A stretch of DNA of 64,000 nt, from assembly GCF_044904675.1 (NCBI RefSeq), contig NZ_JADIKJ010000005.1:62001-126000 (forward strand), in the 5' to 3' direction. Below are positions 1 to 10,905 of this stretch, in pieces. The notes beneath the pieces are model-generated. The model was not told the DNA's origin, did no database searches, and saw only the letters and a program-made list of their open reading frames with translations. How positions within the stretch are numbered: position 1 is the first letter of the stretch; every line of letters begins with the position of its first letter. A program made the position numbers and the translations under genes. This stretch comes from Dyella_B jejuensis (lineage in GTDB: Bacteria; Pseudomonadota; Gammaproteobacteria; Xanthomonadales; Rhodanobacteraceae).

Positions 1-1740
1 GCCCTTGCCGCCGAGACCGCCTCGGCCGAACACGATGCGCTGGTCGCGCCACATGGCGGCGTGCTGCGCGAACTCTACCTTCCTTCTGCGGAAGCCGAAG
101 CGCTCAAGCGGCACAGTGCCTCGCTGCCGCAGTGGACGCTCAACCAGCGCCAGCTGTGTGACCTGGAGCTGTTGCTCAATGGCGGCTTTTCGCCGCTGCA
201 GGGCTTCCTGGTACGCACCGACTACGATCGCGTCGTCGCGGAGATGCGGCTGGCCGATGGCAGCTTGTGGCCGATCCCGATCACGCTGGACGTGGACGAG
301 GCATTCGCCGCCAGCTTGCCGGACCATGCACAGGTCAGCCTCAACGATACGCAAGGCACGCCGCTGGCCGTGCTCACTGTCCAGGACGTATATTTTCCGG
401 ATCGGATCGCCGAAGCACGCTCCGTGTTCGGCACCACCGACCGCACCCATCCGGGTGTGGCCGAACTGCTGGATCGCACCGGGTCGGTCTACCTCGGCGG
501 ACGCCTGCAAGGCATCCAGCCGCCGGCGCATTACGACTTCACCGCGCTGCGGCACAGTCCCCGGCAATTGCGCGATTGGTTCCGCCAGCATGGCTGGTAT
601 CGCATCGTGGCGTTCCAGACGCGCAACCCGATGCATCGCGCGCACCGCGAACTGACTTTGCGCGCGGCCGGGCAGGTCGGAGCGAAGTTGCTGATCCAGC
701 CTTCGGTCGGACGCACCAAGCCGGGCGATGTCGATCACTACACGCGCGTGCGCTGCTACCGCGCGCTGCTCGAACATTATCCGAAGGAGCATGCAACGCT
801 GTCGCTGCTGCCGCTGGCGATGCGCATGGGTGGCCCGCGTGAGGCGCTTTGGCACGCGATCATCCGCAAGAACTATGGCGCCAGTCACTTCATTGTCGGG
901 CGCGATCACGCCGGTCCCGGCAAGGATGCGCACGGCAACCCGTTCTACGATCCATACGCCGCACAGCAACTGCTGGCCCAGCATGAGCATGAGCTGGGTA
1001 TTCGCATCGTGCCGTTTCCGGCGATGGTCTATGCCGCCAACCGCGATGCGTATCTGCCGCAGAATGAAGTGGATGCGCAGGATGAAATCCGTGACATCTC
1101 CGGCACGGAACTGCGCCGGCGCCTGCATCACGGCGAAGCGATCCCGGAATGGTTCACCTTCCCCGACGTGACAAGGATTCTGCGTGAGCGCCATCCGGCC
1201 AACGCGCGCCAGGGTTTTGCGCTGTTCTTTACCGGCCTTTCCGGCTCGGGCAAATCCACCTTGGCGCAAGCGGTGTTGGCGCGCCTGCTGGAAACTGCCA
1301 GCCGGCCCGTGACCGTGCTGGACGGCGACGAAGTGCGGCGGCATCTGTCCAAGGGCTTGGGTTTCTCGCGCGAGGACCGCGATGCCAATATCACTCGCAT
1401 TGGCTACGTCGCCAGCGAAGTGGTGCGACATGGCGGCATTGCGATCTGCGCGCCGATCGCACCCTATGCCGGCGCGCGTGCCGAGGCGCGGCAACTGGTG
1501 CAGACGCAGGGGCGTTTCGTGGAAGTCCACGTCTCTACCCCGCTGGAAATATGCGAGGCGCGCGATCGCAAGGGGCTTTATGCCGCGGCGCGCGCGGGCA
1601 AGATCAAGGGTTTCACCGGTATCGACGATCCCTATGAGACGCCCGCATCGCCAGAACTGCGCGTGGACACCAGCCAGGTGAGCGTCGACGAGGCGGCCGA
1701 ACGTGTCATCGCATGGTTGCGCGCGGAGGACCTGGCGTAA
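1..1740 (+). CDS. Bifunctional sulfate adenylyltransferase / adenylylsulfate kinase (5' partial)
   Basis: It makes adenylylsulfate from sulfate and ATP and then phosphorylates it to PAPS, the first two steps of sulfate assimilation in the cytoplasm. The reading frame is open to base 1, and the residues ahead of the first possible start (LVAPHGG) belong to the conserved N-terminus of ATP sulfurylases, so the true start lies upstream of the window. The sulfurylase part carries QTRNPMHRAHREL near base 616 with its HxxH motif, and GRDHAGPG near base 898. The C-terminal kinase part has the P-loop GLSGSGKST near base 1233, then DGDEVRRHLS and GFSREDRDANI. The 579 visible residues fit fused enzymes of this type, such as the roughly 550-residue Aquifex protein from memory. 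A CysB-like regulator and cysG follow, consistent with a sulfur-assimilation neighbourhood. Confidence 0.93.
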   Translation, partial: ALAAETASAEHDALVAPHGGVLRELYLPSAEAEALKRHSASLPQWTLNQRQLCDLELLLNGGFSPLQGFLVRTDYDRVVAEMRLADGSLWPIPITLDVDEAFAASLPDHAQVSLNDTQGTPLAVLTVQDVYFPDRIAEARSVFGTTDRTHPGVAELLDRTGSVYLGGRLQGIQPPAHYDFTALRHSPRQLRDWFRQHGWYRIVAFQTRNPMHRAHRELTLRAAGQVGAKLLIQPSVGRTKPGDVDHYTRVRCYRALLEHYPKEHATLSLLPLAMRMGGPREALWHAIIRKNYGASHFIVGRDHAGPGKDAHGNPFYDPYAAQQLLAQHEHELGIRIVPFPAMVYAANRDAYLPQNEVDAQDEIRDISGTELRRRLHHGEAIPEWFTFPDVTRILRERHPANARQGFALFFTGLSGSGKSTLAQAVLARLLETASRPVTVLDGDEVRRHLSKGLGFSREDRDANITRIGYVASEVVRHGGIAICAPIAPYAGARAEARQLVQTQGRFVEVHVSTPLEICEARDRKGLYAAARAGKIKGFTGIDDPYETPASPELRVDTSQVSVDEAAERVIAWLRAEDLA

Positions 1741-1766
1741 GCAGATCTCCGACCTGCTCGACAAGA

Positions 1767-1807
1767 GGAAGGCAGCCGCGCCATGGAGCCCGTAGCGGCC
1801 GCCTTCC
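1767..1807. terminator. Hairpin between convergent genes
   Basis: A 13-base arm (GGAAGGCAGCCGC) pairs with GCGGCCGCCTTCC through all but one position, around a 15-base loop. It sits between the convergent ends of the ATP sulfurylase gene and the DUF4019 gene. There is no U tract on either side, so it may only protect 3' ends or help Rho-dependent termination. Confidence 0.45.
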
Positions 1808-1836
1808 CCTGCATGCGGGATATTCGTTGCGAGCCG

Positions 1837-2343
1837 TTATTTGCCGCCTGCCGCCGGTTTTGGCGCAGCGTTGCCCGCCGCGGCCTGCGCAGGCCGCACG
1901 ACGTACCCGACCGGCAGCCAGCCGCTTCCGCTCTTGCTCAACGATACGGTTTCAAAGGTCGCGAGCTTGGCATATTGGGTCGAATAGACCACGTTGAGGT
2001 ATTCGCCCTGCGGCATGCCCTGCGGATTGTCGACCTTGTTCACGCCAATCCACTGACGGCTCTGCTCGGCACCCAGTTGCTGGCGAAGATTGGCGACATA
2101 CTTGGCCCAGTCCGCCTGGTTCACGCTCTTCTGCATGGTCGGGCTGCTGCTCTTCCACATCGCGTCGGCCTGGCCGGCATCGGCCTGGACCACCCATTTG
2201 GCGGCGATGGTGGAGGCCTTCTCCAGACCTGAAGGAGCCTGCTGGGCCAGCGAGGCGCCGGTGCCGAGCAACGCGGCGGAAACGAAACATCCCCCCAGCA
2301 CACGGCGGACGAGCTTCGTCGGATTACGGGTTGCATGCGTCAT
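1837..2343 (-). CDS. Exported DUF4019 domain protein
   Basis: This is a 168-residue protein with a basic N-terminus, a hydrophobic stretch (residues about 15-33) and an ALA-type signal peptidase site before QQAPSG, so it is probably periplasmic. The mature part (KWVVQADAGQADAMWKSSSP, later GEYLNVVYSTQYA) matches the DUF4019 family as I remember it. That family is widespread in Proteobacteria and has no established function. The last 20 residues are rich in Ala, Pro and Gly. It is convergent with the sulfurylase gene and separated from cysB by about 220 bases, so it is probably a single-gene unit. Confidence 0.8.
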   Translation of the reverse strand: MTHATRNPTKLVRRVLGGCFVSAALLGTGASLAQQAPSGLEKASTIAAKWVVQADAGQADAMWKSSSPTMQKSVNQADWAKYVANLRQQLGAEQSRQWIGVNKVDNPQGMPQGEYLNVVYSTQYAKLATFETVSLSKSGSGWLPVGYVVRPAQAAAGNAAPKPAAGGK

Positions 2344-2560
2344 ACATATCTCTCCATGAATAAGATGGAGCTACTCATCCCCGAATAGCCCCACGACTGC
2401 GTGGTTTGCGCGTTAGAGATGCGCAACCCATCGTGTCACGACGGCATGCGGCCCGCCTTCAGGCTTGGCTTAAATGATTGTCCGTCAGCGTCGCCGCATG
2501 CGCCTGCCGGCGCGTTGGCCCGGCGCAGGAAAAGCGCCTCGGATGCACGGGCTGCCCGAC

Positions 2561-3568
2561 TCAGGCTGCCCGCGATGTGGTACGCCGGACTCCGCGCTGC
2601 GGTAACTCGTTCCACAACGGCGGCTCCGGCCAATGCGGCTCGGCATGCCCGGCAACGACGCGGCGCAGTTCCGCTTCATCGATCTGGGGCGCCACCAATC
2701 GGGCCAGTTGCGCCACGTAGCTGCGCAGCACATGGTCGCGACGCAGCACCAGCCAGCTGGTGCAAACCGGCAGCAGGTCGTCGATGTCGAGCGTGACCAG
2801 TTCGCGCGCATCGGCGGCGCCCACGGCCATCTCGGCCAGGATGCCCACGCCCAATCCCGCCAGCACGTAGGTCTTGATCAGATCGGCATCGACGGAGGTG
2901 CAAGCGATACGCGGCACGAGCCCGGCCGCGGCGAAGGAACGACGCAGCGAGGATTCGGGCTGCAGCGAGGATTCGTAGCTCACCAGCGGATATTCGGCCA
3001 GGTCCTGGATCCGCAGCGGTCGACCAAGCTTGGCCAGCGGATGACCGAGCGGCACGATCGCGCGGCGGTACCAGCGGAACAGCGGCACGGCGATGCCGCC
3101 TTCCGGCGGCTGGCCGCTGGTGCTGACCAGCACCAGGTCCACCTCGCCGCTTTCGAACAAGCTGATGATGCGGCCCTCGCCCTGCGGGCGGATGTGCACG
3201 CCAAGCTCGGGATAGTGCTGCTTCAATCGCGCGATCGCCTCGGGCAGGACGAAACGCGCCTGGGTATGGGTAGTGGCTACCGACAGTTCGCCGTGGGCTT
3301 CCTCGCGCAGGTTGGCGGCCAGCGCACGGATGTTGCGTGCCTCATGTAGGATGCTGCGCGCCCGCTCCAGCACTTGCGCACCGGCGGGCGTGATCGCATC
3401 CAGGCTCTTGCCGCGGCGGGTGAATACCTGGAAGCCCAGCTCCCCTTCCAACTGCTTGAGTTGCTTGCTGATGCCGGACTGGGTGGCATGGACGTTATCG
3501 GCGGCCAGGGTGATATTCAGGCCGGCGTCGGCGATGGCGACGATGTAGCGAAGTTGCGTGAGGGTCAT
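2561..3568 (-). CDS. cysB: CysB-type LysR family transcriptional regulator
   Basis: This is a 335-residue LysR regulator. The N-terminal winged helix-turn-helix (TLTQLRYIVAIADAGLNIT, then ATQSGISKQLKQLEGELGF) is the CysB/Cbl subtype, which activates sulfate-assimilation genes in response to O- or N-acetylserine and sulfur starvation. The rest is a periplasmic-binding-protein-like effector domain. The frame is open further upstream, but the start at 3568 aligns with CysB and has GGAG eight bases ahead. The length is close to E. coli CysB (324 residues). It is divergent from cysG across roughly 295 bases, and the ATP sulfurylase gene lies just beyond, which supports control of sulfur genes. Cbl-type specificity cannot be excluded from sequence alone. 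Confidence 0.88.
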   Translation of the reverse strand: MTLTQLRYIVAIADAGLNITLAADNVHATQSGISKQLKQLEGELGFQVFTRRGKSLDAITPAGAQVLERARSILHEARNIRALAANLREEAHGELSVATTHTQARFVLPEAIARLKQHYPELGVHIRPQGEGRIISLFESGEVDLVLVSTSGQPPEGGIAVPLFRWYRRAIVPLGHPLAKLGRPLRIQDLAEYPLVSYESSLQPESSLRRSFAAAGLVPRIACTSVDADLIKTYVLAGLGVGILAEMAVGAADARELVTLDIDDLLPVCTSWLVLRRDHVLRSYVAQLARLVAPQIDEAELRRVVAGHAEPHWPEPPLWNELPQRGVRRTTSRAA

Positions 3569-3715
3569 GAGATCGGCTCCAGGATGGGTCGCGTGCAGGG
3601 CTGTGCGTTGCGCATGGCGCAGCACATACAGCTCACGAACCACCCTGGACGGCGTTTCATCATGCTCTCCGCACCGGCATGATACCGGTTGTCTCCGGAC
3701 CTTAACACAGCGTTA

Positions 3716-3729
3716 TTTGGACGTCTATA
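3716..3729. promoter_or_regulatory. GACGTC-centred element in the cysB-cysG intergenic region
   Basis: TTTGGACGTCTATA lies in the 295-base gap between the divergent cysB and cysG genes. Its first 12 bases recur exactly upstream of the terpene synthase gene at 47495. The core GGACGTCT is nearly palindromic. No regulator is assigned. The rest of this gap shows no ORF that I would support. Confidence 0.3.
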
Positions 3730-3863
3730 CATCTAGCTGTCTTTGAAGTGTGATGAAAAGGCCCATGCCATAACGCCATATCCTCGGCACCAGCAGCCAT
3801 TTCCGTCGCATTTGCCGCAGGGTTACCGTGACGAGCCAAAGCCCTGGCCTACTGGAGCTGCCG

Positions 3864-5303
3864 ATGCAGCTGTATCCGCTGTTCGCCGATCTGAGTAACC
3901 GTCCGGCGCTGGTCGTGGGCGGTGGCGACGTGGCGGCCAGGAAAGCCTCGATGCTGCTGCGCGCCGGCGCCAGGGTGACGGTGGGCGCGCCGGTCCTGGG
4001 CCCGGAGCTGCGCGAACTGTTGCAGCAGGGACGCATTACCTATCGCGCGTGCGCCTATCAATCCGAATGGCTGGATGGCATGTGGCTGACGATCGCCGCG
4101 ACACGTTCACGCCGCTTGAACGCGCGCATCGCCGCAGACGGACACGCCAGGCAGCGGCTGGTCAATGTCGTGGATGATCCTGCGCTGTCGAGCTTCCAGG
4201 TGCCCGCGGTGATCGATCGTTCGCCGCTGCTGGTGGCGATCTCCAGCAGCGGCACGGCGCCCGTGCTGGCGCGCCGCCTGCGCGAACGCATCGAGAGCCT
4301 GCTCGATCCCGCGCTGGGTCCGTTGCTGCAACTCGCGCAACGCTACCGCGCGCGCATCCGCGCCCGCCATGCCGATCTCGGTGCACGTCGCCGCTTTTAT
4401 GATTGGCTGCATGACGGACCGGTCAGCGCGTTGCTGCGTGCCGCCCATCCGATGCGCGCGGAGCAGCAGTTGGTGGCCGCACTGGCCGACCGCGAGCCAC
4501 CGCGAGGATCGGGTTCGGTCGCCCTGGTCGGCGCCGGCCCCGGTGATCCGGGTTTGCTGACCTTGCGCGCGCTGCGTGCATTGAATGAAGCCGATGTCAT
4601 TCTTCACGATGAATTGATCAGCCCGCAGATTCTGGAGCTGGCCCGCCGCGATGCCTTGCAGCTTGCCGTCGGCAAGCGCGGCGGCGGCACGCACACGCCG
4701 CAGGAGGCGATCCACGCATTGCTGCTCGAACATGCCCAGGCCGGACGCCGGGTGGTGCGCTTGAAAGGCGGCGATCCCTTTGTCTTCGGCCGCGGCGGCG
4801 AAGAGCTGGCCTTCCTGCGCGAACATGGCATTGCCTACGAAGTGATCCCAGGCATCACCGCCGCGCTCGCCTGCGCCGCCCACGGCGGCGTGCCGCTGAC
4901 GCACCGCGACCACGCGCATTCGGTACGGCTGGTGACAGCGCATTGCCAGCATTCGCTGGATACGCTGGATTGGGTGGAGCTGGCTCGCGAGCGACAGACA
5001 TTGGCCGTCTATATGGGCGTGGGCAAGCTCGAGGAACTCACCGGGAAGTTATTGGCACATGGACGTCCGTCCGACACGCCGTTCGCGCTGATCGAGAATG
5101 GTTCGCTGCCGGGCCAGCGCACGCTGGTCGGCACCTTGGGCGACCTGCCGAAGCTTGCCCGCCACCACGCGGTATGCGCGCCGGCCCTGCTGATCCTTGG
5201 AGAGGTAGCGGACTTCGCCCCCGCGCTGCACTGGTACGGCGAACTGCTTGGCCCGACGCCCCCGCATTCAGGTATTTCCAACGCCCTGGCTGACGCGGCG
5301 TGA
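3864..5303 (+). CDS. cysG: Siroheme synthase CysG
   Basis: This trifunctional enzyme makes siroheme, the cofactor of sulfite reductase, from uroporphyrinogen III. The N-terminal half (residues about 1-200) is the NAD-dependent precorrin-2 dehydrogenase/ferrochelatase, with the Rossmann motif VVGGGDVAARKA. The C-terminal half (residues about 215-460) is the SAM uroporphyrinogen-III methyltransferase, with VGAGPGDPGLLTLRA, LKGGDPFVFGRGGEE and the GITAALA segment. I chose the ATG at 3864 because it matches the CysG N-terminus (LYPLFADL) and has GGAG six bases ahead; an in-frame start at 3828 would add 12 unconserved residues. The length of 479 is close to E. coli CysG (457). It belongs with the sulfur genes around it. 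Confidence 0.94.
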   Translation: MQLYPLFADLSNRPALVVGGGDVAARKASMLLRAGARVTVGAPVLGPELRELLQQGRITYRACAYQSEWLDGMWLTIAATRSRRLNARIAADGHARQRLVNVVDDPALSSFQVPAVIDRSPLLVAISSSGTAPVLARRLRERIESLLDPALGPLLQLAQRYRARIRARHADLGARRRFYDWLHDGPVSALLRAAHPMRAEQQLVAALADREPPRGSGSVALVGAGPGDPGLLTLRALRALNEADVILHDELISPQILELARRDALQLAVGKRGGGTHTPQEAIHALLLEHAQAGRRVVRLKGGDPFVFGRGGEELAFLREHGIAYEVIPGITAALACAAHGGVPLTHRDHAHSVRLVTAHCQHSLDTLDWVELARERQTLAVYMGVGKLEELTGKLLAHGRPSDTPFALIENGSLPGQRTLVGTLGDLPKLARHHAVCAPALLILGEVADFAPALHWYGELLGPTPPHSGISNALADAA

Positions 5304-5313
5304 CATAGCACAG

Positions 5314-5340
5314 CCCGGTTGCGCCAACCCGGATTTTCTT
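5314..5340 (+). terminator. Putative terminator after cysG
   Basis: CCCGGTTG and CAACCCGG pair with one mismatch around a 3-base loop and are followed by ATTTTCTT. This lies 11 bases after the cysG stop. Confidence 0.4.
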
Positions 5341-5455
5341 GCGAAATTTCCGTGAGTTAACCCTTACGCAAAGCCTCCCGTCGCGCCGTTTCGCCAGTCG
5401 CCTGACAACCGATTCATGTCGGTAACGTTACAGTTCTCATCTCCCAAGATGACGA

Positions 5456-7372
5456 ATGACGGATTGCATGGCGCTGGCTCCCTCTACCTGGCTTTCGAGA
5501 CGCACGGTCGCCACCCGTACCGCGTTGGCGTTCGCGATGATGATCGCGTTCGTCCTGGGTACCGGCTTGCTCGACGGGCATGACGGCGTATCGCCATCAC
5601 AATTGCTCACGCAGCCGGTGTTCCCGCTGGCCAATGCCATGCCTGGATTGCTATTGGCGCTGCTGTTGCTGGCCCTCACCCGGCGCACCTTGCTTTCGTT
5701 TGGCCTGGCGTACCTGCTGCAGGGCCTGATGTATGGCATCAACGCCCTGAAAGTGGCCAATCTCGGCACGCCCTTGCTGCCAGCGGATTTCCGCATGGCG
5801 GGCCAACTGCGCAAAGGTGGCTTGCACGTGCTGGGCAGCTACCTGCCGCACAGCCCATGGCCTTACCTGGTGATCCTCGGTGGCGTGGCCGTGGTCGTGG
5901 CGATGTGGCGCTACGAACCGCCGCTGTTCGCGCGCCGCACGGGTGGCCGTCGGATCGTTGCCGGCGCGCTGCTCGGCGCCACGCTGGGCACGCTGCTGAT
6001 TGGCGTGCCCGGCTGGGGCAATCTCTACAACGGCCATAAGCTTTGGCTGGAACCGTGGTCCGCCGCGGCCACGACCAACCATTCCGGGCTGGTCAGCTCC
6101 CTGGTGATGTTTCATCTGCAAGATCGACGCACCAAAGAAAAAGCCGATCCGGCAGCGGTGAGCAAGCTGCTGCAAACGACGGGTGACGCGGTGCGGGCGC
6201 GGATGCAGGCTCCCGTCGACCAGGGCACCGCGCTGCCTGACATCGTGGTGGTGCAAAGCGAATCGTTCTTCGATCCGAGCATCGTGCGCGGTTACGAAAA
6301 CGCCAGGCTCACGCCCAACCTGGATCGTCTTGCCGGCGAAGGCATGAGCGGCCCGTTGCACGTGCCCACCTTCGGCGGCGGCACCATCCGTACCGAATTC
6401 GAAGTACTGACCGGCTTGTCGCTGCGCTATTTCAGCGCGATGCAGTTCCCGTACCTGCAATTGAACGACAAGGTGGTACCGAGCATGGTGCGCGTGCTGC
6501 GTTCGCATGGCTATGAAACGGTCGCCATCCACGGCAACGATCCCACGTTCTGGAATCGCAACACGGCTTTCAAGGCACTGGGCTTTGATCGGTTCGTCTC
6601 GCAGTCGGGCTTTCCGGCCAATGCGGCGATGGATGGCAAGTACATGGCCGATAGCGCGATGACCGACGAAATCATGGCGCAATTGAAAGACTCCGGCCCG
6701 CCGCAATTCCTGTTCGCGATCAGCCTGGAAGCACACGGCCCGTATGACGTGACGCCGTCGGATCCGTCCGCGCGCGACGCCACCCCGGTGCCGTCCGCTA
6801 TCGATGCCAAGGACAAGCGGCAAGTACAGAATTACCTCTATCACATGCAGCACGCGGATCAGCAACTCGGCCGCCTTGCCGCACTGCTGTCCAGGCGCAA
6901 TCGTCCAACCTTGCTGCTGTTCTACGGCGATCACCTGCCCGGCCTGAACGATGCTTACCGCGAGACCGGTTTCGTCAATGGCCAGGACATGCTGAGCCAG
7001 GCCGGCACCTGGTTGCTGATCGATCCGCGCAATCCCGGTCGTCCGCAGCGCATCGACATGGCCTCCTGGATGCTGCCCGGCCTGCTGCTGGAACGCGCGG
7101 GCATCCATGACGACGCCTATTTCGCCATCACCCAGGTGCTCGCCCCGTCGCTGGCAAGCCTGACACGGGCGCCCGGCGCGCCGCCCGTACCCCTCGACGC
7201 GCAGCAACAGCAGTTCGATAACGACATGGCAAGCATCGCGGTGCTGCGCATGAAGGGCAAACTGGATCACTGGCTGCCGGCAAACCTGCTGCCCGCCAAT
7301 ACCGCCGTGGCAACGCAGGACGATACTGAGGAAGAGGCTCCGGCATCGGCGGCCATGGGTATTCATCGCTGA
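5456..7372 (+). CDS. LTA synthase family sulfatase-fold membrane protein
   Basis: This 638-residue protein has about five N-terminal membrane segments (residues about 20-185) followed by a large extracytoplasmic sulfatase/alkaline-phosphatase-fold domain. Family signatures are VVQSESFFDP, the TFGGGTIRTEFEVLTG stretch with the likely catalytic Thr, AIHGNDPTFWNRN and LLFYGDHLPGLN with metal ligands. This is the lipoteichoic-acid-synthase/phosphoglycerol-transferase superfamily. In Gram-negative bacteria such proteins move phosphoglycerol or phosphoethanolamine head groups onto glucans or lipid A; the substrate here is unknown. The start has only a weak ribosome site; an in-frame ATG four codons later is an alternative. 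It is a single-gene unit closed by a strong terminator. Confidence 0.85.
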   Translation: MTDCMALAPSTWLSRRTVATRTALAFAMMIAFVLGTGLLDGHDGVSPSQLLTQPVFPLANAMPGLLLALLLLALTRRTLLSFGLAYLLQGLMYGINALKVANLGTPLLPADFRMAGQLRKGGLHVLGSYLPHSPWPYLVILGGVAVVVAMWRYEPPLFARRTGGRRIVAGALLGATLGTLLIGVPGWGNLYNGHKLWLEPWSAAATTNHSGLVSSLVMFHLQDRRTKEKADPAAVSKLLQTTGDAVRARMQAPVDQGTALPDIVVVQSESFFDPSIVRGYENARLTPNLDRLAGEGMSGPLHVPTFGGGTIRTEFEVLTGLSLRYFSAMQFPYLQLNDKVVPSMVRVLRSHGYETVAIHGNDPTFWNRNTAFKALGFDRFVSQSGFPANAAMDGKYMADSAMTDEIMAQLKDSGPPQFLFAISLEAHGPYDVTPSDPSARDATPVPSAIDAKDKRQVQNYLYHMQHADQQLGRLAALLSRRNRPTLLLFYGDHLPGLNDAYRETGFVNGQDMLSQAGTWLLIDPRNPGRPQRIDMASWMLPGLLLERAGIHDDAYFAITQVLAPSLASLTRAPGAPPVPLDAQQQQFDNDMASIAVLRMKGKLDHWLPANLLPANTAVATQDDTEEEAPASAAMGIHR

Positions 7373-7400
7373 AGTCGCCTGCGTTCAAGCCCCAGGCCTT

Positions 7401-7443
7401 CACATAAAAAACTGCGTCCGGCCGGGCGCAGTTTTTTTATGTG
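7401..7443. terminator. Strong terminator, probably bidirectional
   Basis: The arms CACATAAAAAACTGCG and CGCAGTTTTTTTATGTG meet over a CCGG-containing tip, giving a stem of about 20 bp with an A tract on one side and a T tract on the other. It sits 29 bases after the LTA-synthase-like gene. The remaining 230 bases up to the M23 peptidase gene show no further feature that I can name. Confidence 0.85.
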
Positions 7444-7673
7444 AAGACCCTTGCACAAGCATTAATGCTTAACTTTATCGTAAGGAAATTGCGCTACTCC
7501 AATTCCCTTTTAAGCCCGATCCGATACTTCCCATAGCCTTTTTTTGGCCGAATAAGCAGGTGCCTACCACGCGCACATTTGCCGCGGGATGAGGGAATTC
7601 CCGCCGATTCTCCCCACAGGATGACGAGGCACCCAGGAAGCGGGTCTCGTGTATCCGCGTGCCGGAAAAGCTG

Positions 7674-8450
7674 ATGTTCGCTATCGATCGATGCTTCGCT
7701 ATCGCCCATGCCCGACGATTTCGCTGGCGAGCGATGCTCGGCGGAACGCTCGCCGCCGTGCTGACTGCCTGCGCCGCCACGGTGCTGGAAAAGCACGCCG
7801 ATCCATTGACCGCTCCGTCGCCGCTGCCTGTCAGCCAAGCTTCGAGGCATGCGCTGAACCATCAGCAGGATGTCCCGGATGCTCCGGCATTCCTGCCTCG
7901 CGCCTTCGCTGAAAAGCCTTTCGTTGCCGGCATCGCTTCGAACGCACCCTCGCCTTATCTCGATGCGTTGACACGTATCTACCGCGCCCCGGCGGACACC
8001 GCCAAGGCAACCAAGCCCGCCAAGCCGCTGCACGATGAGATCGCGAAGTTTCATGCCGTGGATACGGGCATGCCAATCGCGCTCGCGCGTATCACTTCGA
8101 ACTACGGACAGCGCAACAATCCGTTTGGGAAAGGCCACGTTTTCCACCGCGGTATCGATATGGCGGCACCTAAAGGCACACCGGTGCAGGCGGTCGCCGA
8201 TGGCACGGTCGTCAAGGCCGCCACCGATCGAACGTATGGAAAATTCGTGGTCATCAATCACCACAACGGCTATCGCACTTTGTATGCGCACAACTCGCAG
8301 TTGCTGGTGAAGGTCGGCGATCGCGTCAAGGTCGGACACCCCATCGCCAAAGTCGGATCCACCGGCCGTTCTACCGGCCCGCACCTGCACTTCGAAATAC
8401 ATCGCGATGGCAAGCAGGTGGATCCTTATCCCTATCTCGCGGTGTTGTAA
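7674..8450 (+). CDS. M23 family metallopeptidase, putative lipoprotein
   Basis: A peptidase of the LytM/M23 family, expected to cut peptide cross-links of peptidoglycan. The catalytic region (residues about 140-255) starts with ITSNYGQRNNPF and contains HRGIDMAAPKGTPV with the first zinc ligands (H and D), TLYAHNSQL and the closing GPHLHFEI motif, so the zinc site is intact. The N-terminus has a hydrophobic run ending LTAC, a plausible lipobox, so it may be membrane anchored. The start at 7674 is preceded by GGAAAAG; an in-frame GTG at 7659 and ATG at 7734 are alternatives. The linker between lipobox and peptidase is Ala/Pro rich. It is a single-gene unit. Confidence 0.87.
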   Translation: MFAIDRCFAIAHARRFRWRAMLGGTLAAVLTACAATVLEKHADPLTAPSPLPVSQASRHALNHQQDVPDAPAFLPRAFAEKPFVAGIASNAPSPYLDALTRIYRAPADTAKATKPAKPLHDEIAKFHAVDTGMPIALARITSNYGQRNNPFGKGHVFHRGIDMAAPKGTPVQAVADGTVVKAATDRTYGKFVVINHHNGYRTLYAHNSQLLVKVGDRVKVGHPIAKVGSTGRSTGPHLHFEIHRDGKQVDPYPYLAVL

Positions 8451-8580
8451 GGCCTCTCACCTGGCGGCCATATCCCCCGTAGCGTTGACGAGTTCGCGGA
8501 CGTGATTTCAAGGCATTCCGTTTCCCCGCCGCAAGCAAACAGCATCACCTTCAAGCCGGCGCTACTCTGCCGAACAGAAG

Positions 8581-8608
8581 AGAAAACCCCGCTCGCGCGG
8601 GGTTTTCT
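8581..8608 (-). terminator. Terminator of the groES-groEL operon
   Basis: A perfect 12-bp stem (AGAAAACCCCGC with GCGGGGTTTTCT) has a four-base loop and lies 29 bases beyond the groEL stop. Read on the minus strand it ends in a T-rich arm. Confidence 0.85.
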
Positions 8609-8637
8609 CCAACACTTTGCGTTTTTGAGCGCAGGAC

Positions 8638-10281
<1,644 letters not shown>

Positions 10282-10391
10282 AATTTTTTTGCCTCAAAAA
10301 AATTAAATTAAGTGCGGAAAATCTTGCGAAAAAACTGCGGAAGGAGCCGAAGGCGACGGGTGCGGCATTAACTTTCGCACCGTCACATCCG

Positions 10392-10685
10392 TCAGCCTTC
10401 GATAACAGCAACGATGTCGTCTTCCTTCAGGAACACCAGCTCTTCGCCGTCGATCTTGATTTCCTGGCCGGCGTACTTGCCGAACAGCACGACATCGCCT
10501 TCCTTCAGGGACATCGGACGGACCTTGCCGTCTTCCTGGATGCGGCCGGTACCGGCAGCGATGACCTTGCCGCGAGTCTGCTTTTCGGTGGCGCTATCGG
10601 GGATGACGATGCCGCCGGCGGAGACACGCTCTTCTTCCAGGCGCTTGACGATGACGCGATCGTGCAGCGGACGCAGTTTGCTCAT
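10392..10685 (-). CDS. groS: Co-chaperonin GroES (Cpn10)
   Basis: The 97-residue co-chaperonin caps the GroEL cavity. The sequence is canonical: KLRPLHDRVIVKRLEEE, the mobile-loop region with GGIVIPDSATEK, and DVVLFGKYAGQEIKIDGEE. GGAG stands eight bases before the ATG. It is the first gene of the groES-groEL operon. Confidence 0.98.
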   Translation of the reverse strand: MSKLRPLHDRVIVKRLEEERVSAGGIVIPDSATEKQTRGKVIAAGTGRIQEDGKVRPMSLKEGDVVLFGKYAGQEIKIDGEELVFLKEDDIVAVIEG

Positions 10686-10755
10686 GGGACGAACTCCAGC
10701 TAATGGCTAGGGATGGAAAAGTTGTTGGACCCCGGACCTGCCTTGGAAGGCGTTG

Positions 10756-10782
10756 TTAGCACTCAGGGTACGTGAGTGCCAA
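10756..10782 (-). promoter_or_regulatory. CIRCE operator (HrcA site) of groESL
   Basis: The sequence reads TTAGCACTC-N9-GAGTGCCAA, which is the CIRCE inverted repeat (TTAGCACTC-N9-GAGTGCTAA) with one mismatch. It lies about 70 bases upstream of groES. On the minus strand TTGGCA and CTAACA within it are 17 bases apart and could be the -35 and -10 boxes, so HrcA would block the promoter directly. Confidence 0.92.
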
Positions 10783-10905
10783 TTTTAGCCGCCAAAAAAA
10801 CCCCTGCAACAGGGGGCGGACGGGTCGTACCGCTCGAGATGGGGCAGGCCGGATGGCTTTCAAGGGCGCCATGCCCTCTCGACACCCAACGCAAGAACGA
10901 TAACG

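Noticed and set aside
2405..2426. Hairpin TTGCGC/GCGCAA in the DUF4019-cysB gap as a terminator
   Set aside because: Short stem, nine-base loop and no U tract; not strong enough to call.
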